A stretch of 64,000 bases of DNA from Pleomorphochaeta sp963678575. GTDB lineage: Bacteria; Spirochaetota; Spirochaetia; Sphaerochaetales; Sphaerochaetaceae. The stretch covers positions 434,001 through 498,000 of the forward strand of contig CAXXHV010000002.1 of assembly GCA_963678575.2 (NCBI GenBank), given 5' to 3'. The notes beneath the pieces were generated by a model. That model made no database searches and was not told the DNA's origin. It saw only the letters and a list, made by a program, of their open reading frames with translations. The position numbers and the translations under genes were made by a program. This document shows positions 34,609-43,301 of this stretch, piece by piece (the first letter of the stretch is position 1; every line of letters begins with the position of its first letter).

Positions 34609-36009
34609 TTATGCTTCTTTTTTTGTTTTTTCTTTTACTCTTTCATCCCATAATCTTTCAGCAACGGGGGCCCATTCTTTTGAATATTCTACTGTTTTAC
34701 CAACAAGATGACTTGCTTCTTCAGGTGCTTCTAAATCAGTTGATTTAGCATTTGATTCTTTAACCATATTGGGTAAAAAACTTGGATTTTCAAGCATAGG
34801 ACATGGTCTAAACATATTTTTATTAAATGGTTGATTCTTTCTATATTGCATAAATAATGGTTGTTGTAATGCTTCCAATAAAGTATTTTCATGGATATTC
34901 GCTGTTGAATAGTGAATAAATACACAAGGTTCAACATCTCCATTAGAGTTGATATGTAAGAAATGTTTTCCACCTGCAATACATCCACCAACATACTCTC
35001 CATCATTTTGGAAATCTAGCATTACTAATAAATTATCATTATTTTCTTTTCTCTTCTTTCTCAAAGTTTTTAACATGTATTCTCTTTGAGCTGTGGTAGG
35101 AATTAATTCATTGCTAGTATTTTGGCCAACAGGCATAAAATGGAAATACCAAGCCCATAAACATCCTTTATCAACTAATAATTTCAAAAATTCATCACTG
35201 ATTACTGTTTCACAGTTTTTACTAGTCCAACAAACTGATGTACCAAAAGGAAGTTTATATTTTTTTAGTAAATCCATAGCTGTCAATACTTTGTTAAAAC
35301 AACCTTCACCTCGTCTGAAATCATTTTCATTTTCAAACCCTTCGAGAGATATTGCTAAAATAATATTTCTACAATTTAACATGTCTTGGCAAAAATTATC
35401 ATCAACTAAAGTTCCATTAGTAAAACAATGGAAAACACAATCAGAGTGTTTTTTTGCTAATTTCACAATATCTGCTTTTCTAACTAAAGGCTCCCCACCA
35501 GTTAATAAATACATGTGAGTTCCTAGTTCTTTGCCCTGTGTTACTATTGAATCCATATCATCAAAAGATAGATTGTGTTTTGTTCCGTATTCGCCTGACC
35601 AACAGCCTTTGCAATGCATATTGCAAGCACTAGTAGGATCAAATAACATTGTCCAAGGAACATTACAATCATATTTTTCGCTTGTTTCTCTTACTGTGTT
35701 TAAACCACGATATCCAGCCTCATATCCCAGATTTAACATTAATGTTTTAATGATTTTAGGATCTACATTCTCAAATAATTTTCTAGCATATCTCATCCAT
35801 TTTGAATTTGGATCAGAAGTATATTTTGCAATATTTGAAAAAGCATTACCCCCTGATTTTTCTTTATCTTTTTCAGTAGGTTTGAAATATTTGTTTAATA
35901 AATTTACAATATCTTGAATACCTTGTTCTTCATTTTTTTTCGCATGATTTATTGCAATATCCAATCCAGCTCCAATAGCTGTCCTAGCTGCTTTATGTGA
36001 AATTCCCAT
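34609..36009 (-). CDS. radical SAM protein of unknown substrate
   Basis: A 466-residue enzyme. The [4Fe-4S]-SAM motif is Cys129-x3-Cys133-x2-Cys136 (SACNMHCKGC), followed by LLTGGEPLVR, the SAM-binding GGEP loop. A C-terminal region with GGCIAGGKHFLHINSNGDVE and PCVF resembles SPASM-like auxiliary cluster domains, with additional Cys at FRPCPML. A ~110-residue helical N-terminal extension precedes the core. No peptide substrate or partner gene is adjacent. Reaction unknown; the family is widespread in gut anaerobes. Confidence 0.85.
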   Translation of the reverse strand: MGISHKAARTAIGAGLDIAINHAKKNEEQGIQDIVNLLNKYFKPTEKDKEKSGGNAFSNIAKYTSDPNSKWMRYARKLFENVDPKIIKTLMLNLGYEAGYRGLNTVRETSEKYDCNVPWTMLFDPTSACNMHCKGCWSGEYGTKHNLSFDDMDSIVTQGKELGTHMYLLTGGEPLVRKADIVKLAKKHSDCVFHCFTNGTLVDDNFCQDMLNCRNIILAISLEGFENENDFRRGEGCFNKVLTAMDLLKKYKLPFGTSVCWTSKNCETVISDEFLKLLVDKGCLWAWYFHFMPVGQNTSNELIPTTAQREYMLKTLRKKRKENNDNLLVMLDFQNDGEYVGGCIAGGKHFLHINSNGDVEPCVFIHYSTANIHENTLLEALQQPLFMQYRKNQPFNKNMFRPCPMLENPSFLPNMVKESNAKSTDLEAPEEASHLVGKTVEYSKEWAPVAERLWDERVKEKTKKEA

Positions 36010-36146
36010 AAATAGCCTCCCTTAACAATTTAAATATTAGGGCTATTTTATTAAATTTGAAAGGGTCAATTGTTATATTGTGTATAAAATTACCCCACAT
36101 TATTGATATTGTGGTTATAAATATGTAAAATATTGATGCTTTTTTT

Positions 36147-37550
36147 TTATTTATTCATAAATAATTTAAAAAAATATTTAAAATCAATAAAATACATAAA
36201 AGAAAATAGTAGAATTACACAAATCATCCCAAATAATTGACAAATCCAGTAATTTTTAGGAGAAATTCTTTTTCGGGTTATCATTTCAATTAATGCTATT
36301 AACATTTGTCCTCCATCAAAAGCGGGAAGAGGTAGTAAATTTGCAATAGTAATTGATATAGATACTACAGCTAGCAAATATAAAAATGCTCTGATTCCAC
36401 TGATAAGATTATTTTCTAACCCTAATATTGTAATATTTCCTATCATCAAAGAGGCACGCATTGGACCAGTAAACACTTCTCGAATATTATTGTTATCACC
36501 TTTTATAATACTTAATAAGCTATTAATTGTGTTAAAAAATAAATTCTTTGCCATAGTATATCCTTGAGGTAAAGCTTCATTTATAGAAATCCCTTTAATA
36601 GTCTTTGTTGGAGAATATAAAGCAAAATTATGTTTAGTAGTTTTATCATAATTTAATTGTGGAATGTAAGTGATTTTTTTTAACTCATCATTGTGATTAA
36701 TCTTTAAATTAATTTGATTTATATTTGATTCTTTAAAAGCTTTAAGTAAATCAAGATTATTATTAACTAAAATATTATTTACTTCTAAAATTTTATCATT
36801 TTTTCTTAACCCAGCATTGTATTCGGGACTTAAAAATCTAACAGATGAAATTTTTGTTGAAATAATAGGAGTAAGTCCATATCGAAATGTTCCATCATTA
36901 TTTTCAATTCCTTCAATTATTATATTGTATTGTTTTGATTCTCTTTCAATTAAAAAAGAAAGATATTTTTCTTTATTTGAATTTAATATTTCTACAACTT
37001 GTTGCCAATCTTCAATTTCTTGATTGTTAATTTTTAATATTTTATCATTTGGCTTTACTCCAAAAAGACTTGCTGGGCTTATTTGATTGTTGAAAAGAGT
37101 AGGGTATTGATCAATTGGAGTAACTATAGCTGGTGATGAGAGTGTCTGGTGATTTGTTGCTAACAAGAATGTACATAAAATTATTGTTATTATGAAATTA
37201 GTGAATGGACCTGCTAAATAAGTAAAAAATTTGTTTATGGGTTTTACTGCAAATAGAGAACCATTTTCAACATGAATGAATTTTTTATTGTTTGAATCGA
37301 GGGCTCGTGTTAAATCATCTGACCCTTTCATCCGGCAATACCCCCCGAATAAGAACCAAGAAATTCTATATTCAGTATGCCCCCATTTTTTCCCAACCAT
37401 TTTTGGCCCAAAACCTACAGAAAAAATTTCTACATCAATTTTAAAAATATGAGCAGCAATAAAATGGCCAATTTCATGAAGAAGTACAATAAATCCTACT
37501 CCAATTATGCCTACTAGATATTTAAGGATTGTTGTTAAAATTTGTTCCAT
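36147..37550 (-). CDS. rseP: RIP metalloprotease RseP (site-2 protease)
   Basis: A 467-residue intramembrane zinc protease that cleaves anti-sigma factors and remnant signal peptides. The zinc motif HEIGH is at 25-29 inside the first membrane helix; the second active-site motif NLLPLPAFDGGQ is near 410. Two PDZ-like regions lie between (about 160-310). Last gene of the rpsB-to-rseP minus-strand run, 35 bases after dxr. A CCACA/TGTGG hairpin at 36093-36112 lies downstream but lacks a good T-run. Confidence 0.93.
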   Translation of the reverse strand: MEQILTTILKYLVGIIGVGFIVLLHEIGHFIAAHIFKIDVEIFSVGFGPKMVGKKWGHTEYRISWFLFGGYCRMKGSDDLTRALDSNNKKFIHVENGSLFAVKPINKFFTYLAGPFTNFIITIILCTFLLATNHQTLSSPAIVTPIDQYPTLFNNQISPASLFGVKPNDKILKINNQEIEDWQQVVEILNSNKEKYLSFLIERESKQYNIIIEGIENNDGTFRYGLTPIISTKISSVRFLSPEYNAGLRKNDKILEVNNILVNNNLDLLKAFKESNINQINLKINHNDELKKITYIPQLNYDKTTKHNFALYSPTKTIKGISINEALPQGYTMAKNLFFNTINSLLSIIKGDNNNIREVFTGPMRASLMIGNITILGLENNLISGIRAFLYLLAVVSISITIANLLPLPAFDGGQMLIALIEMITRKRISPKNYWICQLFGMICVILLFSFMYFIDFKYFFKLFMNK

Positions 37551-37585
37551 AGCTGATTATAACTTAAAACGATTGATTAAAAAAG

Positions 37586-38698
37586 TTAAGAAATATAACT
37601 TCTTGCTATTCTTCTTGCTTTATTGTCTATTTCTAAAACATCCTCATAACAATTGATTGATAATAAAAAGTCGTTTTCTAAAGTTTCTAAGACTACCTTT
37701 TGTAACTCAAGATATGATATTTGTTGCTTTAAAAAAGCATTTACTGCAACTTCATTTGCTGCATTAAATGCAGTGGGATATCCTTTTTGTAATTTAAGGA
37801 TATCATAAGCTACTTTTAGTAAGGGAAATTTGATATAATCAGGTTTTTCAAAACTTAAAGTCAATGAAGAGAAATTCAATGGAGTAACTAATTCTTTATT
37901 GCTATATTGACCTAATATCGCTTCGATAATTGGCAATGTCATATTTGGAGTTCCCATCTGTGAGTATATTGCACCATCGAAAAGTCTTACCATTGAATGA
38001 ATAATACTTTGAGGATGTATTGAAACTTCTATATCTTTAGCCTCAAAGTTGAATAAATATGAGGCTTCAATTACTTCTAAAGCTTTATTAGCTAGTGTAG
38101 CGCTATCAATTGTAATCTTTTTCCCCATTTTCCAGGTTGGATGATTTAAGGCTTTTTTTACATTAATATATTTAAATTCTGAGTAATCCAGTGTTCTAAA
38201 AGGTCCTCCACTGGCTGTGATAATTAAAGATTTTATATTCTCTCTTTTATGGGAATCTATTAGAGCTTTGATAGCCGAATGTTCACTATCTACAGGTATT
38301 ATTGAACAATTATTTTTTTTAGCTAAATCAAAAATAAAAGATCCTCCTGTTACCACAGATTCTTTATTTGCTAAAGCTATATCTCTTTTAAGTTTTAGAG
38401 ATTCTATTGTTGCATATAATCCATCAAAACCAGCAATGCCATTTAGAACAATATCGCAGTAAGTATTTTCTAAAAATTCATTTAAATATTTAAAATATTT
38501 AAAATTACTATTATTATGCTTGCTATTGCTAAGAAAAAGATTCTTAACATTAAAATTTGAAGCAAGTTTTTCGAGTTCTAAAAAATTTTCATTTGCACTC
38601 ATACCAACAATTTGAATTGGTAGGTTTTTTTCTTTTATTGCTTTTAAACAAGTAGTTCCAATACTACCTGTTGCTCCTAATATTATTACTTTTTTCAT
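37586..38698 (-). CDS. dxr: 1-deoxy-D-xylulose-5-phosphate reductoisomerase
   Basis: A 370-residue enzyme converting DXP to MEP, the committed step of the non-mevalonate isoprenoid route. NADPH motif GATGSIGTT is at 8-16, the metal/substrate motif VDSEHSAI near 139, ASGGPFR near 160, and SIHPQSIIHSMV near 228. Start MKKVIILGATGSIG is unambiguous. It lies eight bases after cdsA, and shares the operon with uppS, which uses the isoprenoid product. Confidence 0.96.
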   Translation of the reverse strand: MKKVIILGATGSIGTTCLKAIKEKNLPIQIVGMSANENFLELEKLASNFNVKNLFLSNSKHNNSNFKYFKYLNEFLENTYCDIVLNGIAGFDGLYATIESLKLKRDIALANKESVVTGGSFIFDLAKKNNCSIIPVDSEHSAIKALIDSHKRENIKSLIITASGGPFRTLDYSEFKYINVKKALNHPTWKMGKKITIDSATLANKALEVIEASYLFNFEAKDIEVSIHPQSIIHSMVRLFDGAIYSQMGTPNMTLPIIEAILGQYSNKELVTPLNFSSLTLSFEKPDYIKFPLLKVAYDILKLQKGYPTAFNAANEVAVNAFLKQQISYLELQKVVLETLENDFLLSINCYEDVLEIDNKARRIARSYIS

Positions 38699-38706
38699 AT
38701 TTTTTC

Positions 38707-39546
38707 TTATTTAATAAATAATTCTAATAACAAATAGAATAATGGTGCACTAGTAATTAATGAATCAAGATTATCCAAAGCACCACCTCTTCCTGGAGTT
38801 AAAGATCCACTATCTTTGACATGTGCACTTCTTTTGATTACTGATTCTATTAAATCACCAATATTTGCTGATAAAGAAATTGCGGCTCCAATAATAACTG
38901 ATTGGTAAATTTGCAGTGGAAGTTTTAATATTATTGATGTTATTATGCTAATTGCTATACAAGATAATAAGCCACCCATAAAACCTACTAAACTTTTATT
39001 TGGACTTGCTTTTATAAATCCTCTTGTGTTTTTTCCAAAAGCCATTCCAAATAAATAAGCGAAAATATCATTAGAGAAAACGCATAACAAAAATAGAGCA
39101 TAATAAGAAGCTACAAATTCAAAACTATTAACTTTGATTATGTAAGAAAGTAAGTACCCTGGATAAATTAGTGCAAAACTATCAACTGTAATTGCAGTAA
39201 TTGAATTTTCGAAAGGTTTATCTTCTTTTGCTCCTCTAAATATTTCAAGAGATAAAGACAATATTAATAAAAAAATAAATACTAAATTTGTGAGGTTATC
39301 ATGTTTTAATATATTACTTAACCAAGTTGTTAAAGGAATTAAACCACATAGATAATATGGCAAATTTGGAACAATATTGTACTTTAATTTAATTATTCGG
39401 TAGATTTCACGACTTCCTAAGATTGTAAATCCAGTAGCAACTAAGGCAAAAGCAAGATGTCCATATTGTGGTAATAAGAAAATTACAATTAATAAAGCTG
39501 GAATACCAACTAAAGTAGTAATTAAACGTTGCTTTAATGATGACAT
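38707..39546 (-). CDS. cdsA: phosphatidate cytidylyltransferase
   Basis: A 279-residue membrane enzyme making CDP-diacylglycerol from phosphatidate and CTP. The C-terminal CdsA signature runs from SANIGDLIESVIKRS to KDSGSLTPGRGGALDNLDSL, with conserved Asp residues that bind Mg. Seven or eight hydrophobic helices precede it. Its start overlaps the last base of uppS, so the two are translationally coupled. Confidence 0.95.
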   Translation of the reverse strand: MSSLKQRLITTLVGIPALLIVIFLLPQYGHLAFALVATGFTILGSREIYRIIKLKYNIVPNLPYYLCGLIPLTTWLSNILKHDNLTNLVFIFLLILSLSLEIFRGAKEDKPFENSITAITVDSFALIYPGYLLSYIIKVNSFEFVASYYALFLLCVFSNDIFAYLFGMAFGKNTRGFIKASPNKSLVGFMGGLLSCIAISIITSIILKLPLQIYQSVIIGAAISLSANIGDLIESVIKRSAHVKDSGSLTPGRGGALDNLDSLITSAPLFYLLLELFIK

Positions 39547-40241
39547 TAAGCAATCCCTCCAAATTTTCTAATTCTAGATTTATAATCTTCAATAATAGTA
39601 TTAATCATTGATTCATCCCAATCGGGGAATAGTTCATCATAAAATCCAAGTTCAGCATAAGCACTTTCCCATAAAAGAAAATTGCTTAATCTTTTTTCTC
39701 CAGCACTTCTTACAATCATATCAACAGTTGGAACAATATCGCTATATTGCATATGTTCTCTAATTGTTTGAGGTGTAATTTCAGTTGAAGGATTCTCTTT
39801 AATAATTTCTTTTACACTTTCAACAATTTCATCATGACCACCATAGTTGATGCAAATAATTACAGTTTTATTTGTATAATTTTTAGTAGCATCTTCTACT
39901 TTTTCTATAGCGAGTCTTGTATTTGTTGGTAATTTTGATTTATTACCTCTTACTAAAATTCTTATTTGTTCTTTTTTATAAAATTTTAGTTCACCAGGTA
40001 ATTTGGAGGCAATTAGATTCATAATATATTTCACTTCTGTTTCTGGGCGCCTCCAATTTTCAGTTGAGAAAGCATATAGAGATAAAAATTTAACTTCACT
40101 TTTCAAAATGGCACTAATTATTTTTTTTAATGCTTTTAAACCAGCTAGGTGTCCAGCGGTTCTTGGTAAGTTTTTAGCTTTTGCCCATCTACCATTTCCA
40201 TCCATAATAATTGCAAGGTGAGTTAAACTTTTATTGTTCAT
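39546..40241 (-). CDS. uppS: isoprenyl transferase (undecaprenyl pyrophosphate synthase)
   Basis: A 231-residue cis-prenyltransferase making the lipid carrier for cell-wall synthesis. Catalytic Asp14 lies in IIMDGNGRWAKA; RPETEVKYIMNL follows the FSTENWRR motif, and the C-terminal MIVRSAGEKRLSNFLLWES is the usual substrate-binding segment (RxxGExRxSxFxxWQ type). Overlaps frr and cdsA by one base each. Confidence 0.95.
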   Translation of the reverse strand: MNNKSLTHLAIIMDGNGRWAKAKNLPRTAGHLAGLKALKKIISAILKSEVKFLSLYAFSTENWRRPETEVKYIMNLIASKLPGELKFYKKEQIRILVRGNKSKLPTNTRLAIEKVEDATKNYTNKTVIICINYGGHDEIVESVKEIIKENPSTEITPQTIREHMQYSDIVPTVDMIVRSAGEKRLSNFLLWESAYAELGFYDELFPDWDESMINTIIEDYKSRIRKFGGIA

Positions 40242-40795
40242 TATATCTCCATTATTTCTTTTTCTTTTGCAGCGGCAACTTCACTAACTTTATTTACAAA
40301 GGAATCAGTAATTTTTTGAACTTTAGTTTCACCTACTTTTAAGTCATCTTCACTAATTAAACTTTCTTTTTCCATTGCTTTGAGTTCATCAAGAGCTTCA
40401 CGGCGTAAATTTCTTAAACCAACTTTATATTTTTCAGCAGTTTGTTTAGCGTTTTTAGCCAAATCTTTACGTCTTTCTGCAGTTAATGCTGGGAAACTAA
40501 TTCTAATTAATTTTCCATCATTACTTGGAGTTAATCCTAATTCGCTTTTTAAAATAGCTTTTTCTATAGCTGGAAGAACTGTTTTATCCCAAGGTTGAAT
40601 AACTACCATTCTTGCTTCCGGGACAGAAATTGAACCTACTTGAGATAGGGGAGTTTGAGCACCATAATATTCGACTTGAATATTATTAAAAAGTGCTGCA
40701 GTTGCTCTACCTGTTCTTAGAGCTTGATATTCATTTTCAAGAGCTTGAATAGATTTCTCCATTTTGTTTTCTAATGATTTTAATATTGAATCCAT
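40241..40795 (-). CDS. frr: ribosome recycling factor
   Basis: A 184-residue RRF, full length for the family. Helix 1 contains NEYQALRTGRATAALFNNIQ, followed by VEYYGAQTPLSQVGSISVPE and the C-terminal helices with VGLRNLRREALDELK. It dissociates post-termination ribosomes with EF-G. It sits between tsf and uppS, as in many spirochaetes and Proteobacteria; GGAGG lies just upstream of the ATG. Confidence 0.96.
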   Translation of the reverse strand: MDSILKSLENKMEKSIQALENEYQALRTGRATAALFNNIQVEYYGAQTPLSQVGSISVPEARMVVIQPWDKTVLPAIEKAILKSELGLTPSNDGKLIRISFPALTAERRKDLAKNAKQTAEKYKVGLRNLRREALDELKAMEKESLISEDDLKVGETKVQKITDSFVNKVSEVAAAKEKEIMEI

Positions 40796-40816
40796 TAAAT
40801 ACCTCCAGATATTAAT

Positions 40817-40844
40817 AAGCTCACTAGTGTATACTAGTGAGCTT
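40817..40844 (-). terminator. 12-bp hairpin between tsf and frr
   Basis: AAGCTCACTAGT and its complement form a perfect stem with a GTAT loop, 16 bases after the tsf stop. No T-run follows, so full termination is doubtful; partial attenuation or an RNA stability element is more likely. Confidence 0.55.
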
Positions 40845-40859
40845 TAGATATATAAGCAA

Positions 40860-41696
40860 TTAAGCTCCTGTTGCATACATTTGGAAACCAGTGATTTCTA
40901 ATTTGCATCCAGCAGCTTTTGCTACTTCATTCATTTTTTGAGATACTGATAATTTATCATCTTTAACAAAAGCTTGGTCTAAGAAACAAACTTCTTTATA
41001 GTGTTTTGCTAACATACCTTTAACAATATTTGGAACAATCTTTTCAGGTTTTCCCATTCCTAATGCTTGCTTTGTAAAAATCTCTTCTAATTCTTTAATT
41101 TGATCTGCAGAAATAGAATCTGAATTTAAGAAAGTAGGAGTGTATGCAGCTACATGCAATGCACAATCTTGGCAGAATTCTTTAACACTGTTATTTTGGA
41201 ATGCATTTGCATTATCAGCTTTAAATTCAACTAAAACACCTTTTTCTCCAGCACCATGAATATATGTTGTTGCATATTCTGATTCATCTAAATTGAATAC
41301 AAGAACTTGTTTTAGAGACATGTTTTCTTTGATTTTTGCAATTAATTCAGCAACCATTGCATTTAATTCATCATTGATTTCAGAATAATTCTTTTCAATG
41401 ATAATATCACACATGTTATCACCAAGTTTTTTGAAATCATCATTCTTTGCAACAAAGTCTGTTTCACAAGAAATTTCTACAAGAACAGCTTTATCAGTTG
41501 TAATTTTTGTAAAAATACGACCATTGTCAGTAGCACGATCAGCTCTTTTTGCAACAGCAGCTAGGCCCATTTCTTGTAAGATTTTGATTGCGGCATTAAA
41601 ATCGCCTTCAGCTTTTACTAAAGCTTTTTTACAATCCATCATTCCTGCGCCTGTTGTATCACGTAGTTCTTTAACTGTAGCAGCTTTAATTTCCAT
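40860..41696 (-). CDS. tsf: elongation factor Ts
   Basis: A 278-residue EF-Ts, the nucleotide-exchange factor of EF-Tu. The N-terminal UBA-like module VKELRDTTGAGMMDCKKALV and the CETDFVAKNDDFKKL core (contacting EF-Tu) are conserved. Slightly long N-terminal spacing is normal. The start MEIKAATVKELR is 11 bases from the rpsB stop; GGAGAAAC precedes it. Confidence 0.96.
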   Translation of the reverse strand: MEIKAATVKELRDTTGAGMMDCKKALVKAEGDFNAAIKILQEMGLAAVAKRADRATDNGRIFTKITTDKAVLVEISCETDFVAKNDDFKKLGDNMCDIIIEKNYSEINDELNAMVAELIAKIKENMSLKQVLVFNLDESEYATTYIHGAGEKGVLVEFKADNANAFQNNSVKEFCQDCALHVAAYTPTFLNSDSISADQIKELEEIFTKQALGMGKPEKIVPNIVKGMLAKHYKEVCFLDQAFVKDDKLSVSQKMNEVAKAAGCKLEITGFQMYATGA

Positions 41697-41706
41697 AAGT
41701 TTCTCC

Positions 41707-42603
41707 TTAATCTTGATAAAGTGTTTTATCGTCTAATTCAATTCCAGCAACAACAGTTGCACCTTCTTCATTTTCTTCTTTTTCTTCAGTAGGAGCTTCT
41801 TTGTTTTCGAATTTTGAAAGATCATTTTCTTCTTCACTTGAGAAAACAACACTTTCTTTTTCTTCAACTACTTCAACTTCTTCCTCATCGGATAAAGATT
41901 CAACAATTTGTAGGTTTCCAGCTTCATTATCTGCATCGATAACTGCTCTTGAAATGATTTCAACAAATAAAGAGATTGCACGGATAGCATCATCATTACC
42001 TGGGATTGGATATGTGATATCTGTAGGGTCACAGTTTGTATCAACAACTGCAATTACAGGAATACCTAATTTTTTAGCTTCTGTTACTGCAATAGCTTCT
42101 TTTTTTGTGTCTACAATGAAAATTGCTCCTGGTAGGTCTTTCATATCTTTTAGACCACCTAAGTTCTTTTCTAATTTTACTTTTTGTTTTGTTAATAGAG
42201 ATACTTCTTTCTTTGTCATTGATTCGAAAGTACCATCTTTTTCCATTTTTTCAATTCTCTTTAAAGTGGAAATTGATTTTTTGATGGTTGAGAAGTTTGT
42301 TAGCATACCACCTAACCAACGATTGTTAACATATGGCATGCCACAACGTTTAGCTTCAGTTTCTATAACTAATTGAGCTTGCTTTTTTGTTCCTACGAAT
42401 AAGATTGATTTGCCATCTTTTACGATAGCACGAGCAGCTTCATATGCTTCAACAATACAAGTTGAAGTCTTTTGTAAGTCGATGATGTGAATTCCATTTC
42501 TTTGTGAGAAAATGTAACGAGACATTTTTGGATTCCATCTTTTGGTCTGGTGACCAAAATGAACGCCTGATTCAAGTAGGCTTTTCATTGTTACTACGGA
42601 CAT
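41707..42603 (-). CDS. rpsB: 30S ribosomal protein uS2
   Basis: A 298-residue S2. Conserved blocks: LLESGVHFGHQTKRWNPKM at the N-terminus, RNGIHIIDLQKT, and the LPGAIFIVDTKKEAIAVTEA segment. Beyond the ~235-residue core there is an acidic tail of about 60 residues rich in Glu (from DEEEVEVVEEKE on). The frame is open 15 codons further upstream, but AGGAGAGGATAAT and the MSVVTMK start fix 42603. First gene of the translation/lipid operon. Confidence 0.95.
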   Translation of the reverse strand: MSVVTMKSLLESGVHFGHQTKRWNPKMSRYIFSQRNGIHIIDLQKTSTCIVEAYEAARAIVKDGKSILFVGTKKQAQLVIETEAKRCGMPYVNNRWLGGMLTNFSTIKKSISTLKRIEKMEKDGTFESMTKKEVSLLTKQKVKLEKNLGGLKDMKDLPGAIFIVDTKKEAIAVTEAKKLGIPVIAVVDTNCDPTDITYPIPGNDDAIRAISLFVEIISRAVIDADNEAGNLQIVESLSDEEEVEVVEEKESVVFSSEEENDLSKFENKEAPTEEKEENEEGATVVAGIELDDKTLYQD

Positions 42604-42725
42604 ATTATCCTCTCCTATATCTGACGACAAAAAAACATGCTTAAACACTCTTTGTTAAGCAAGGTCGCCACCCTTCGTATATATCTCACCCTCAAAGGGG
42701 CGGAAATTTCCTAATCCAAAAAGGA
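42604..42725 (-). promoter_or_regulatory. rpsB leader with a terminator-like attenuator hairpin
   Basis: Between maf and rpsB. On the minus strand a GGATCCTTTTTGGATT-type hairpin and a GC-rich segment (CCGCCCC ... GGGTGGCG) are followed by GCTTAA/TTAAGC (42660-42639) and then ATGTTTTTTTG (T-run 42635-42629), only 25 bases before the start codon. There is no room for a promoter after it, so it looks like an attenuator within the leader; S2 autoregulation is plausible but inferred. Confidence 0.5.
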
Positions 42726-43289
42726 TCAAGTTGTCTCTATTAAAGCAGAAATTGCATTAAGAGGCAACCCCACTGCAACGTTAAATTCACCATTTATTTC
42801 TTTAATTAAAGCTATTCCTTCATCTTGAATTCTATAAGAGCCTGCAGCTCCAATCCATTCCTTTTTTGATAAATAATTCATAATAGTAAGGTCTGATAAA
42901 TTTTTGAATGTAATATCTACTTCGCCATATCCACTTTTTATTTTCCCATTAGGAAAATATAAGGCATAAGAAGAGTAAATTTTGTGAGTATTATTGCTTA
43001 GTTTTTTTAAAGTTAAATAAGCTGATTCTTGATTTTCCGCTTTCCCAATTAATTCATTTTTATAGTATATCATTGTGTCAGATGCGAGTATTATTTCATT
43101 AATTGGTGTTTTTAAACTTTTAATACAAGCCTTTAATTTTTGTAGGGCTAAATCTTCAACTATTTCAAAGGGTTCTGTTTTATTTGAATTTTCTATAATG
43201 TTAGTTGGTTTTTTTATAACATTATATCCATTATCAATTAATAATTTAAATCTAGCTGGTGAATTAGATGCCAAAATAATGTTTTTCAT
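42726..43289 (-). CDS. maf: Maf-family nucleotide pyrophosphatase
   Basis: A 187-residue Maf protein that hydrolyses non-canonical or pyrimidine nucleoside triphosphates. The N-terminal ILASNSPARFKLL is a variant of the usual SxSPRR phosphate loop (Ala in place of the first Arg). The catalytic Asp is in ILASDTMIYY, and GSYRIQDEGIALI near the end is conserved. Overlaps none; it lies 12 bases after the ABC-F gene and upstream of rpsB. Confidence 0.9.
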   Translation of the reverse strand: MKNIILASNSPARFKLLIDNGYNVIKKPTNIIENSNKTEPFEIVEDLALQKLKACIKSLKTPINEIILASDTMIYYKNELIGKAENQESAYLTLKKLSNNTHKIYSSYALYFPNGKIKSGYGEVDITFKNLSDLTIMNYLSKKEWIGAAGSYRIQDEGIALIKEINGEFNVAVGLPLNAISALIETT

Positions 43290-43301
43290 TTTTCTCCCTT
43301 C

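Noticed and set aside
34731..35518. Overlapping open frames on both strands inside the radical SAM gene
   Set aside because: They lack conserved motifs and lie within an intact, recognisable enzyme.
41801..42376. 191-codon Ser/Phe-rich open frame antisense to rpsB
   Set aside because: Composition is the complement of Glu/Lys codons in S2; rpsB is certain.
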